From contig DPSI01000426.1 of the NCBI GenBank assembly GCA_003527165.1, positions 401-6,701 on the forward strand: a stretch of 6,301 nucleotides of DNA, read 5' to 3'. Numbering within the stretch: the stretch's first letter is position 1; the number at the start of each line of letters is the position of its first letter. Source of the DNA: Pseudomonas sp. (GTDB taxonomy: Bacteria > Pseudomonadota > Gammaproteobacteria > Pseudomonadales > Pseudomonadaceae). Both the position numbers and the translations under genes were made by a program. The notes under the pieces were generated by a model. It saw only the letters and a list, made by a program, of their open reading frames with translations. It did no database searches and was not told where the DNA came from. Positions 1 to 5,942 of this stretch are shown here, piece after piece.

Positions 1-114
1 CAGGATCGCCGTGAGGAACCCCACGCCAATATGCAGCAGCCGCTCCGCCATCATCCACGAGGCATTGAACAGGTAGAGCTTGAGCTTGTTGAAAACGGTG
101 TTGATAGCGGTCAT
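1..114 (-). CDS. Probable polysaccharide (O-antigen type) flippase, N-terminal fragment
   Basis: The first 38 codons of a minus-strand gene run off the left edge. The start codon is the ATG at 114-112. A GAGGAG purine run lies upstream at 132-127, about 12 nt from the ATG, which is somewhat far for a ribosome binding site. The peptide begins MTAINTVFNKLKLYLFNAS and continues into WMMAERLLHIGVGFLTAIL. A short basic amphipathic lead, then 'NASW' and 'ER..HIGVGF', is the usual opening of Wzx-like lipid-linked oligosaccharide flippases, whose first membrane helix starts there. Such proteins move undecaprenyl-linked sugar units across the inner membrane for O-antigen or exopolysaccharide assembly. 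Only the N-terminus is visible, so the call rests on family resemblance. Another multi-helix membrane protein is possible. Confidence 0.5.
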   Translation of the reverse strand, partial: MTAINTVFNKLKLYLFNASWMMAERLLHIGVGFLTAIL

Positions 115-685
115 CGAGTGGCCCGGCTCCTCAAGGCTGGCTCCGTGGTGGCAAGCATTGCCTTTCAGTTGCACTGGAGTGTGGCGACGGACAGCTGACC
201 GCGATTTGGCCGCCATGTTCCGGCCCCAGATAAGCGGTAAATGAATGGAGCTGCTAACGATGCGCTGGCCCGGCGAAAGGCCACCAGGGCTGCAATACAG
301 CCGACAACCAGCATTGACAGGCGCTGCACGAGCGAGAGTTGGGCGAGGGGACCTGCGTGCATGGAACTCGTGACATGAACCGGCTCCGACAAGCTGCGTC
401 GACGAACGGACTTCTCCGATGGCAGCGTCTGGAAGCGATGTACTTAATCTGATGGCTTTTTCATTTCAAAAGTGGAACTTTTGCCATCACTGCCGTTCTT
501 AACCCTGCTGCCGTTGCTGGCCGGTCCGTGACCCGTTTCGACGCGTCATGGATCGCCTAGCACGGCGTCCAGCCCGCCACGTATGGGCTGTGTCAAGGCT
601 GCCGCGAAGGATCTCGCAAGCGCCAGGATCGGCGTGAGGAATTGCTGCTTGGAGCGGCCGAAGGGACAGGACTCAGCCCGATCAG
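115..685. other. Gene-poor region upstream of the flippase gene
   Basis: About 570 bases without a convincing gene. A minus-strand reading frame at 392-165 (75 codons, TTG start) encodes one hydrophobic stretch, LSMLVVGCIAALVAF, but has no good ribosome binding site and no recognised family. I regard it as unsupported. The stretch should contain the promoter and leader of the flippase gene at 114-1. I could not pick a convincing -35/-10 pair, and I do not see the GGCGGTAG ops/JUMPstart element often found before polysaccharide operons. The dyad at 450-489 and the coding-like tail at 663-546 are the only structures I noticed; both are described separately. Confidence 0.6.
450..489. repeat. Compound inverted repeat with competing stems
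   Basis: Three short complementary pairings overlap here. CAAAAGT (467-473) pairs with ACTTTTG (477-483) around a GGA loop. TGATGGC (450-456) pairs with GCCATCA (483-489). CTTTT (456-460) can also pair with AAAAG (468-472). They share bases, so they could not all form at once. The element lies in the long gene-free stretch, 336 bp upstream of the flippase start. It could be an operator, a leader RNA structure or chance; no T-tract follows, so it is not a typical terminator. Confidence 0.4.
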
Positions 686-724
686 AAAAGCCCCGCATCG
701 TTGATGCGGGGCTTTTTTGTTTTT
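686..724 (+). terminator. Strong rho-independent terminator, best read on the plus strand
   Basis: GCCCCGCATC (690-699), loop GTT, GATGCGGGGC (703-712) is a perfect 10-bp stem, extended by AAAA (686-689) against TTTT (713-716). The plus strand continues with TTTTTTGTTTTTG, a strong U-tract. On the minus strand the tail is only four T followed by CTGATC, so termination of the lysR transcript, which ends 38 bases away, would be weaker though plausible. No plus-strand gene that it would serve is visible upstream. It most likely works in both directions. Confidence 0.85.
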
Positions 725-761
725 GTCTGGTCAGACGACGCCGTCGAGAAAGCTGTTTCAG

Positions 762-1679
762 CTATCGCTGTCCATCTTGATTCGATGTGCTGAGCAGTGG
801 ATGCGATTGCGCGAACTCGGCCAAGTGGTCCAGCAGGGCACGTACGCGGGCTGGCAGGAACCGCTGCTGCGCCCAGACGGCGTACACCTCGCGCGGCGGT
901 GTGGTCCATTCGGGCAGCAGGCGGACCAGCGTGCCGTTGTCTAGCTCGTGCCGGCATTGGGTCATCGGGCAGAACAGAATTCCGATTCCCGCCCTGGCCA
1001 TGGCGACCGCGACGTTCATTTCGTTGCTTACCCTGAAGCGCGCCGAGGGCTGTACCACAAACCTCGCGCCGGTGGGCGGATGGCGCAGCTCCCATTCCTG
1101 AAAGGGATCTGCGACGATCAACGAGTGATCCTGGAGCGCTTCCGGTCGGTCCACGGGGGCCGACCGCGCCAGATAGGCCGGTGCAGCCACCACTATCGAT
1201 TCGACCCGGGCCAGTCGCCGTTGCGTGAGCGAAGAGTCGTTCAGCGAGCCGATTCGAATCGCAATGTCTGCACCGCTTCCGATCAGGTCTTCAATCGCGT
1301 TTGAAAGTTTGAGATCAAGCTGGACCTCAGGAAACTTGAGCAGGAAGCTTGCCCAGGCATCGGTCAGCACCCCGCTGCCGAAATTGACCGGAGCCAGGAC
1401 CCGGATACTACCCGCGACGGTGCCGAACGTAGCTTCCAAGCGTTGAGTGGTCTGGCGCAGGGCGTGAACCAATGGTCGGCATTGTTCGTAATACTGCGCG
1501 CCTTCGGCGGTTGTCTGCATGCGACGCGCGCTGCGGCTGAGCAGGCGGCATCCGAGCTGATCTTCCAGGCGCCGGAGACGGCGAGTGACGGTTGCGCCTG
1601 GCAAGTCCAGCTTGTGAGCCGCAGCGCTCAGGCTGCCTTCCTCAACGATCGTCACAAACAGGGACAGGTCATCAAGCAT
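762..1679 (-). CDS. LysR-family transcriptional regulator (CrgA/DmlR-like group)
   Basis: A 305-residue DNA-binding regulator of usual family length. Residues 1-60 form the winged helix-turn-helix: 'LFVTIVEEGSLSAAAHKL' is followed by 'ATVTRRLRRLEDQLGCRLLS' and 'TTAEG', all standard LysR features. A linker helix spans about 61-88. The effector-binding domain starts near 'GSIRVLAPVNFGSGVL' (90-105), with 'GADIAIRIGSLNDSSL' (136-151) and 'MARAGIGILF' (227-236), typical of the CrgA-like branch. I chose the ATG at 1679 because 'MLDDLSLF' matches family starts. The frame stays open upstream to a TTG at 1727 and includes an ATG at 1718. No clear ribosome binding site favours any of them. It is divergent from a DUF2798 gene whose start is 101 bp away, and the gap holds a 12-bp palindrome, so autoregulation and control of that neighbour are likely. 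The effector cannot be deduced. Confidence 0.93.
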   Translation of the reverse strand: MLDDLSLFVTIVEEGSLSAAAHKLDLPGATVTRRLRRLEDQLGCRLLSRSARRMQTTAEGAQYYEQCRPLVHALRQTTQRLEATFGTVAGSIRVLAPVNFGSGVLTDAWASFLLKFPEVQLDLKLSNAIEDLIGSGADIAIRIGSLNDSSLTQRRLARVESIVVAAPAYLARSAPVDRPEALQDHSLIVADPFQEWELRHPPTGARFVVQPSARFRVSNEMNVAVAMARAGIGILFCPMTQCRHELDNGTLVRLLPEWTTPPREVYAVWAQQRFLPARVRALLDHLAEFAQSHPLLSTSNQDGQR

Positions 1680-1717
1680 GATTTCAAAATCGGAATTTAA
1701 GTTTGTTGTATAGCGCA

Positions 1718-1744
1718 TTGATTGCAATCATCGCGTTTTATAAG
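1718..1744 (+). promoter_or_regulatory. Candidate sigma-70 promoter for the DUF2798 gene
   Basis: TATAAG at 1739-1744 matches five of six -10 consensus positions. The best -35 nearby is TTGATT at 1718-1723, with a short 15-bp spacer, so the upstream half is weak. A start site near 1751 would give a leader of about 30 nt before the ATG at 1781. The weak -35 suggests that an activator or the overlapping palindrome sets its output. Confidence 0.35.
1719..1730. promoter_or_regulatory. 12-bp perfect palindrome, candidate LysR operator
   Basis: TGATTGCAATCA is its own reverse complement. It sits between the divergent lysR (start 1679) and DUF2798 (start 1781) genes. LysR proteins usually bind interrupted dyads in such intergenic regions, so the position fits. 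The site overlaps the spacer and weak -35 region of the candidate plus-strand promoter whose -10 is at 1739-1744. That placement would suit repression of the small membrane protein gene. Binding is inferred only. Confidence 0.45.
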
Positions 1745-1780
1745 CTTCTGATTTCGCCCGCGTCAAGAAAGGGAAAGATG

Positions 1781-2023
1781 ATGCCCAAGCCGTTCCGATT
1801 TCGACTCGTCTTTGGTTTGCTGATGTCGCTAATCATGTCGGTGCTCATGACCGGCTGGGTGACCTGGATCAACCTCGGCATGCGGCCCGACTTCGCAACG
1901 CAATGGGGGCGAGCCTTCGTCATGGCGTGGCCCGCAGCCTTTCTGATCGCGTTTTCGTTCGGGCCTGCGCTGCAGCGTGTGACACAACGGCTGCTGGCAA
2001 ACGCAGGTGACCGAATCCCGTAA
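1781..2023 (+). CDS. Small membrane protein, DUF2798 type
   Basis: An 80-residue protein with two predicted membrane helices at about residues 8-31 and 45-63. They are joined by a short loop containing 'NLGMRPDF', and a basic tail (QRVTQRLLANAGDR) follows. The pattern, with 'FGLLMSLIMSVLMTGWVTW' then 'GMRPDFATQWGRAFVMAWPAAF', fits the DUF2798 family, whose function is unknown. I prefer the ATG at 1781 over the adjacent one at 1778 because the GGGA at 1771-1774 then sits 6 nt upstream. Earlier in-frame starts (a TTG at 1703) have no such site. It is divergent from the LysR gene and probably its regulatory target, an inference from position. No terminator of its own is apparent downstream. Confidence 0.75.
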   Translation: MPKPFRFRLVFGLLMSLIMSVLMTGWVTWINLGMRPDFATQWGRAFVMAWPAAFLIAFSFGPALQRVTQRLLANAGDRIP

Positions 2024-2376
2024 GGTCCGGATGCTTCCTGATCAAGATGGCTCAACGCCAGCCCTGCTGTAACGGGTCAAATTCCGACCTGCTTGTGGTG
2101 AGTCGAAAGCCAGAAACGGACCGCCGCCGCAGCCAGCGGCGGACGTCAAAGCCAGTTTCATGCGTTGTGTGAAAGCGTTAGGGCGGACGTTACGGATGGT
2201 AGGCACCTGGCTAGAGGGGCAACCGACGCCGAAAGCTATAAGGAGGCGGCTGACCTGTTTGAGCAGGCTGTTGCTATCGGAGCGAGCTTGGTCACGCCGA
2301 AGCAGAAGTGGTTGCACTCTGGAGGACGCGGACCAAAGCGGACGCCGTTGCTGATTGACGAACGTTCCCAGTCCAG
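2024..2376. other. Gene-poor region between the DUF2798 gene and the tRNA terminator
   Basis: About 350 bases with open frames on both strands but no recognisable complete gene. Two features stand out. The octamer AAAGCCAG is present at 2106-2113 and 2148-2155, flanking a GC-rich hairpin (2124-2142). A plus-strand frame at about 2216-2300 reads 'RGATDAESYKEAADLFEQAV', which looks like tetratricopeptide-type coding sequence but lacks a start, a ribosome binding site and a following domain. The region is best read as decayed or non-coding DNA. Confidence 0.55.
2124..2142. repeat. GC-rich inverted repeat
   Basis: CCGCCGC (2124-2130), loop AGCCA, GCGGCGG (2136-2142) form a perfect 7-bp hairpin. 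No T-run follows on either strand, so it is not a canonical intrinsic terminator. It starts 101 bp after the DUF2798 stop codon and is flanked by two AAAGCCAG octamers. It could stabilise the 3' end of that transcript or be a remnant of a repeated intergenic element. Confidence 0.4.
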
Positions 2377-2407
2377 AAAAACAAAAAGCCCCGCATTGCG
2401 GGGCTTT
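2377..2407 (-). terminator. Rho-independent terminator of the tRNA-Thr transcript
   Basis: GCCCCGC (2388-2394), loop ATT, GCGGGGC (2398-2404), extended by three A-T pairs (2385-2387 with 2405-2407). On the minus strand it is followed by TTTTTGTTTTT (2387-2377), a strong U-tract. It begins 5 bases after the CCA end of the tRNA, so it clearly ends that transcript. Its sequence closely resembles the inverted copy at 686-724. Confidence 0.9.
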
Positions 2408-2412
2408 CAATA

Positions 2413-2488
<76 letters not shown>

Positions 2489-2503
2489 TAAAAGATGGGC
2501 GCC

Positions 2504-2531
2504 ATTATAGCCATTGCTCGCGGCGAGTAAA
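2504..2531 (-). promoter_or_regulatory. Sigma-70 promoter of tRNA-Thr with GC-rich discriminator
   Basis: The minus strand has a perfect TATAAT at 2509-2504, with TTTACT at 2531-2526 as the -35 and a 16-bp spacer. The bases after the -10 read GGCGCCC, a GC-rich discriminator of the kind seen in stable RNA promoters under growth-rate and ppGpp control. The predicted start lies about 8 bases before the mature tRNA 5' end. The promoter fits in the 76-bp gap after the methyltransferase stop, so the tRNA does not depend on that gene's transcript. Confidence 0.8.
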
Positions 2532-2564
2532 CTGTTTGTTGCTAGTTGTTTTGCATGACTTTTT

Positions 2565-3797
2565 TCATCTGTTCGCAGCTTGGTCGTCGAGCTCTGCGAT
2601 CAACAGCAGATTGCGCGGCGTCAGTTCGGGTCGGCAGAAGGTGCCCGTCCGCACCGCGTAGCCGTTCTCGGCGAGCAGCAGGGCGCGGTCGAGCAGTAGC
2701 CAGAGCTCCAGCGGGCGACGAAACAGACCGCGCAGCAGTTCCAGGTTGCGGACCTCGGCCAGGCGCTGCCAACCGCTTCGTTCAAGCGCGACCCAGTCCA
2801 GCGCGGGTGGTGTCGGCAGCGCCTTTATTGCCACCAGGTCGTGGCAGTAATGTTCGAAACTCTTCTTCAGCCAGTTGGCCGGCAGTGAAGGGGTTGGCAA
2901 GTAGCTGTCCTCGCCGCGCAGGTCGCGCTGGAGCAGGTCGAAGCCCAGGCGCCAAGCCATCGACTGGTCGCGTTGCCGGCGCTCGCGGGCGCCAGCGGTG
3001 ACCGTTTCGCTGAGCGGCAGGCCGAGATCCTCGCGCGACAGCTCGAGGGCCGATCTTGCCGCCAGCTTCGACAGCGGCTGATAGCGGTCGGTCTGGATGC
3101 GGTTGTAGCAACAGGGCGCGATCGCCAACTGACGGCAGCGCTGCCTGATGCTCAGCTCGATCAGGCGGACATGCAGATCGCCGCAGGCGTGCAATGCCAC
3201 CGGGGTTACCGTGGGGCCGAGCTGTGCAAAGGTGCCGTCATTCATCACGTCCTGCTGACAATGCTTCGCGTCTATGCCCAGCCGCTGGCTGAGGCGGGTG
3301 CCCGCTGCGACCAGTGCAGGATCCCTTTCGAGGCAGGTCAGCGCGCCGCCGCGACTGGCCAGCTGCCGCCCCAGATGGCCCTTGCCGGCGCACCAGTCGA
3401 GCCAATGTCGTGGATGTTCGCTGAACGCCAGTACCGAGCCGAATGCCTGGATTTGCAGCCATTTGCGCCCGGGTACATCGATCGACTGTCGCGCGTCAGC
3501 GTCTGAGTTCGGCGAGCTGGGTAGTTCCTCCATGACACTCAATGCCCTGGCTTGCGCAGCCAGTTGTGGGAACGGAGCGGGTGCCGTGAGGCGGTCGGGA
3601 TGGTTGTGGGCCGCTTCGGCTTCTTCCAATGAGCGGCCACGCAGCCATCGGGCCAGCTCCGGATGATCCGCTTCCCAGACCAGACGTCGATGACTGAAAG
3701 GACGCGGCCGCCACAGCGCCTGATGCTGCAGCAGAAACGCATCGAGCTGCTCGAAGCGTTCGGCCAGTTGCGAGTGGCTGAATGAGTGGGTGGGCAT
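2565..3797 (-). CDS. SAM-dependent methyltransferase (Methyltransf_32-like), substrate unknown
   Basis: A 410-residue protein. Residues 1-110 form an N-terminal region without a recognised motif. The Rossmann-type core follows: motif I 'LDWCAGKGHLG' (133-143), the acidic residue E157 in 'CLERDP' likely contacting the SAM ribose, 'HACGDLH' (203-209) and 'APCCYNRI' (227-234). The combination GKGHL, H-CGDL and PCCY is characteristic of the PF13679 group, which includes eukaryotic RRNAD1/METTL25-like and GSTCD proteins. No substrate is established there to my knowledge. The C-terminal 150 residues are helical and basic. The protein is probably cytoplasmic: no signal peptide is visible. The ATG at 3797 gives a natural start, but the upstream purines (CGAG) make only a weak ribosome binding site. 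It lies upstream of tRNA-Thr on the same strand and is separated from dctM by a terminator. A nucleic-acid substrate is a guess from the family. Confidence 0.85.
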   Translation of the reverse strand: MPTHSFSHSQLAERFEQLDAFLLQHQALWRPRPFSHRRLVWEADHPELARWLRGRSLEEAEAAHNHPDRLTAPAPFPQLAAQARALSVMEELPSSPNSDADARQSIDVPGRKWLQIQAFGSVLAFSEHPRHWLDWCAGKGHLGRQLASRGGALTCLERDPALVAAGTRLSQRLGIDAKHCQQDVMNDGTFAQLGPTVTPVALHACGDLHVRLIELSIRQRCRQLAIAPCCYNRIQTDRYQPLSKLAARSALELSREDLGLPLSETVTAGARERRQRDQSMAWRLGFDLLQRDLRGEDSYLPTPSLPANWLKKSFEHYCHDLVAIKALPTPPALDWVALERSGWQRLAEVRNLELLRGLFRRPLELWLLLDRALLLAENGYAVRTGTFCRPELTPRNLLLIAELDDQAANR

Positions 3798-3858
3798 GGG
3801 AGCTCGGCGATGATGGTTTTGCGTCTATGATCGCGCCGAAACAGCTTGCCGAAAAGCT

Positions 3859-3882
3859 AGACGCCCGTCGAAACGGGCGTCT
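3859..3882 (-). terminator. Hairpin terminator after dctM
   Basis: AGACGCCCGT (3859-3868) and ACGGGCGTCT (3873-3882) form a perfect 10-bp stem with a CGAA loop, read as TTCG on the minus strand. This is a very stable tetraloop context. It starts 8 bases beyond the dctM stop codon. The minus-strand tail is AGCTTTTCGG, a poor U-tract, so termination may be partial and the hairpin may also protect the dctQM mRNA 3' end. Some read-through into the methyltransferase gene is possible. Confidence 0.75.
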
Positions 3883-3890
3883 GCATGGGA

Positions 3891-5267
3891 CTAGTTGCCG
3901 TAAACCTGCTCGGGTAGCCAGGTGACCAGCCCGGGGAACTGATAGGCGATCACCAGCAGCAGGATCTGGATCACGATGAACGGTAACACCCCTTTGTAAA
4001 TAGTGCTGGTGGGCACTGATTTCGGTGTCACGCCGCGCAGGTAGAACAGGGCAAAACCGAAGGGTGGCGTGAGGAACGAGGTTTGCAGGTTCAGCGCGAT
4101 CATCACGCCGAGCCAGATCGGATCCAAGCCCATGGCCAGCAGCACCGGGCCGACGATCGGGACGACCACGAAGGTAATCTCGATGAAATCGAGGATGAAG
4201 CCGAGCAGGAAAATCACCAGCATGACCACGAAGAACGCACCCAGGACACCGCCCGGCAGCTGGGCGAAGACGTCCTCGATCAGCACTTCGCCGCCGAAAC
4301 CGCGGAACACCAGCGAGAACAGCGAGGCGCCAATCAGAATCAGGAAGACCATCGCGCTGATTTCAGTGGTGCCGTAGGCCACGTCGCGCAGCTGGCCGAA
4401 ATTCAGCTTGCCCTTGTAGAAGGCCAGAATCATCGCGCCCAGCGCACCCAGTGCAGCGGCCTCGGTGGGCGTTGCGTAGCCGGCGAGGATCGAGCCGAGC
4501 ACAGCGCTGATCAGCAGCAACGGCGGTACCAGCGCATTGACCAGTTTGCCCCATTCGATCGGCCCGAGCTCTTCCTGTGGCAGTGCCGGCAGTTTCTTCG
4601 GCTGCAGCACGGCAACGGCAATGATGTAGAGAATATACAGACCGACCAGCAGCAGGCCGGGGAGCAACGCGCCGACGAACAGGTCGCCGACCGAGACGGT
4701 CTTCGGCGAGAAGATGCCCATCTTCAGCTGCGCCTGCTGATAAGCGCTGGACATCACGTCACCCAACAACACCAGCACGATCGAGGGCGGGATGATCTGG
4801 CCCAGGGTGCCGGTGGCGGCGAGCGTACCGGTGGAGATGGCCGGGTCATAGCCGCGGCGGAGCATGGTTGGCAGGGCCAGCAGACCCATGGTCACCACCG
4901 TCGCGCCGACGATGCCGGTGCTGGCCGCGAGCAGCGCGCCCACCACGCAGACGGAAATGGCCAGGCCGCCGCGCAGGGTGCCGAACAGCCGTGACATGGA
5001 TTCGAGCAGATCCTCGGCCACCCGGCTCTTTTCCAGCATTACGCCCATGAACACGAACAGCGGCACGGCCAGCATCGTCTGGTTGTTCATGATGCCGAAC
5101 AGGCGGTTCGGCAGCGCGCTCAGGTAGCCGCCGTCGAAGGTGCCGGTGAGTATGCCGATGCCGGCGAACAGCAGCGATACGCCACCCAATGTGAAAGCCA
5201 CGGGGTAGCCGGCCATCAAGGCCACGCAGATGCTGACGAACAGCAGTATCGCCATCAACTCAGCCAT
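3891..5267 (-). CDS. dctM: TRAP transporter large permease subunit (DctM family)
   Basis: A 458-residue integral membrane protein with about twelve hydrophobic segments, the ion-coupled translocation subunit of a tripartite ATP-independent periplasmic transporter. Family hallmarks are 'GTLGQIIPPS' (153-162), 'ATPTEAAALGA' (265-275), 'DFIEITFVVVPI' (360-371) and 'FLTPPFGFALF' (398-408). It is somewhat longer than typical 425-residue DctM proteins because of an extra segment around 171-195 (SSAYQQAQLKMGIFSPKTVS). Such an insert is usual in the alpha-keto acid and mannitol/chloroaromatic branch. The ATG at 5267 is preceded by a strong GGAGGTGA ribosome binding site and overlaps the dctQ stop by 8 nt, implying translational coupling. 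A hairpin at 3859-3882 closes the operon. Together with DctQ it should import an organic acid driven by a sodium gradient; the precise ligand is unknown. Confidence 0.95.
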   Translation of the reverse strand: MAELMAILLFVSICVALMAGYPVAFTLGGVSLLFAGIGILTGTFDGGYLSALPNRLFGIMNNQTMLAVPLFVFMGVMLEKSRVAEDLLESMSRLFGTLRGGLAISVCVVGALLAASTGIVGATVVTMGLLALPTMLRRGYDPAISTGTLAATGTLGQIIPPSIVLVLLGDVMSSAYQQAQLKMGIFSPKTVSVGDLFVGALLPGLLLVGLYILYIIAVAVLQPKKLPALPQEELGPIEWGKLVNALVPPLLLISAVLGSILAGYATPTEAAALGALGAMILAFYKGKLNFGQLRDVAYGTTEISAMVFLILIGASLFSLVFRGFGGEVLIEDVFAQLPGGVLGAFFVVMLVIFLLGFILDFIEITFVVVPIVGPVLLAMGLDPIWLGVMIALNLQTSFLTPPFGFALFYLRGVTPKSVPTSTIYKGVLPFIVIQILLLVIAYQFPGLVTWLPEQVYGN

Positions 5268-5805
5268 GCTTCACCTCCGGCGCGGGCAGGCGACCGGCGA
5301 CGATGTAGGCGGCCTTGATGATTTCGGAGAGGCCTTGCAGGGTCAGGCATACAACCATAACGAGGATGATGCTTTTCTGCACGAAGACGAATTTCAGGCC
5401 GCCCGACTCGCTGGAGCCTTCCAGGGTCGCCCAGGAGTTGCTGACGTAGTCCCAGCTGGCCCAGCCGAGAAACAGGCAGACGGGCAGAAGAAACAGAAGG
5501 GTGCCGAACACTTCGACCAAGGCCTGGTAGCGCGGGCTGAAGCGCTGGTAGAAGATGTCGACGCGGACATGGCCGTTGCGCTGCAGAACCCAGGCAGCCG
5601 CGCCCATGAATACCAATGCATGGGCATAAAGGACGGCTTCCTGCAGTGCGGTTGCGCCGATGCCGAAACCATAGCGCAGCACCACGACCACAGCGGTGCC
5701 GAGGACCAGAAACAGGGTCAGCCAGGCGCAGGCCTGTCCGAAGCGGGCGTTCACGGCGTCGATCACCCTGGCGAGACCGAGCAGTGGAGGGGCGTGTTTC
5801 GACAT
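5260..5805 (-). CDS. dctQ: TRAP transporter small permease subunit (DctQ family)
   Basis: A 181-residue inner-membrane protein with four predicted helices at about 26-45, 57-75, 96-116 and 141-163. It contains the conserved 'VLRYGFGIGATALQEAVLYAH' region (42-62) and 'GHVRVDIFY' (78-86), both hallmarks of DctQ proteins that pair with the longer DctM type. DctQ binds DctM and is needed for a working transporter, probably as part of the docking platform for the receptor. The frame stays open upstream to 5979. I chose the ATG at 5805 because 'AAAGGA' lies 6 nt upstream and the sequence MSKHAPPLLG fits family starts. The dctM start overlaps its stop codon. A promoter candidate is at 5843-5872. Confidence 0.93.
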   Translation of the reverse strand: MSKHAPPLLGLARVIDAVNARFGQACAWLTLFLVLGTAVVVVLRYGFGIGATALQEAVLYAHALVFMGAAAWVLQRNGHVRVDIFYQRFSPRYQALVEVFGTLLFLLPVCLFLGWASWDYVSNSWATLEGSSESGGLKFVFVQKSIILVMVVCLTLQGLSEIIKAAYIVAGRLPAPEVKHG

Positions 5806-5842
5806 GGCAGATCCTTTATTGTTATGGCCCAGACGGCCGGCG

Positions 5843-5872
5843 ATTCTAGGCGGCTGCGCGACGGTGTCGCAA
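5843..5872 (-). promoter_or_regulatory. Candidate sigma-70 promoter for dctQM
   Basis: On the minus strand TTGCGA (5872-5867) and TAGAAT (5848-5843) are separated by 18 bp. The -10 matches five of six consensus positions and the -35 four of six. A start site near 5836 gives a leader of about 30 nt before the dctQ ATG. The TACGTAGTC repeats at 5887-5908 lie just upstream of this -35, where an activator would usually bind. Confidence 0.55.
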
Positions 5873-5882
5873 CCGGCAGTAA

Positions 5883-5908
5883 TACGTACGTAGTCTATAT
5901 ACGTAGTC
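5883..5908. repeat. Direct repeats of TACGTAGTC with overlapping TACGTA palindromes
   Basis: TACGTAGTC occurs at 5887-5895 and 5900-5908, 13 bp apart. The self-complementary TACGTA occurs three times (5883-5888, 5887-5892, 5900-5905). The cluster is AT-rich compared with its surroundings and lies between the divergent dctQ and receptor genes, immediately upstream of the dctQ -35. These may be binding sites for a regulator of the transporter; its identity is unknown. Confidence 0.5.
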
Positions 5909-5921
5909 ACGGTGCTTGAGC

Positions 5922-5942
5922 GATAGATAGCCATATGATAGC
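5922..5942. repeat. GATAG direct repeats
   Basis: GATAG is found at 5922-5926, 5926-5930 and 5937-5941. The last two extend to GATAGC with an 11-bp period, about one helical turn. Spacing of one turn places them on the same face of the helix, as for a dimer or for cooperative binding. They lie nearer the receptor gene and could control it, but I saw no clear plus-strand promoter pair beside them. Confidence 0.4.

Noticed and set aside
165..392. A 75-codon minus-strand frame with one hydrophobic stretch
   Set aside because: It needs a TTG start without a ribosome binding site, has no recognised family, and shows no coding-like composition outside the hydrophobic run.
2049..2183. Possible integron attC site: GCTCAAC at 2050 and GTTAGGG near 2178 resemble the outer core motifs
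   Set aside because: The inner L-type boxes are not complementary, the outer boxes pair only partly, and there is no integrase or cassette array in the window.
2042..2410. A 122-codon minus-strand frame after the tRNA
   Set aside because: It begins inside the tRNA terminator hairpin, lacks a ribosome binding site and shows no family features.
2973..3506. A 177-codon plus-strand frame opposite the methyltransferase gene
   Set aside because: GC-rich antisense shadow; the methyltransferase on the other strand carries clear motifs.
4083..4994. A 303-codon plus-strand open frame opposite dctM, rich in Q, H, E, D and R
   Set aside because: This is the antisense shadow of a hydrophobic membrane protein gene: its codons complement Leu, Val and Ile codons. 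dctM has full family support.
5230..5919. A 229-codon plus-strand frame opposite dctQ
   Set aside because: Antisense shadow of dctQ, whose motifs and ribosome binding site are clear.
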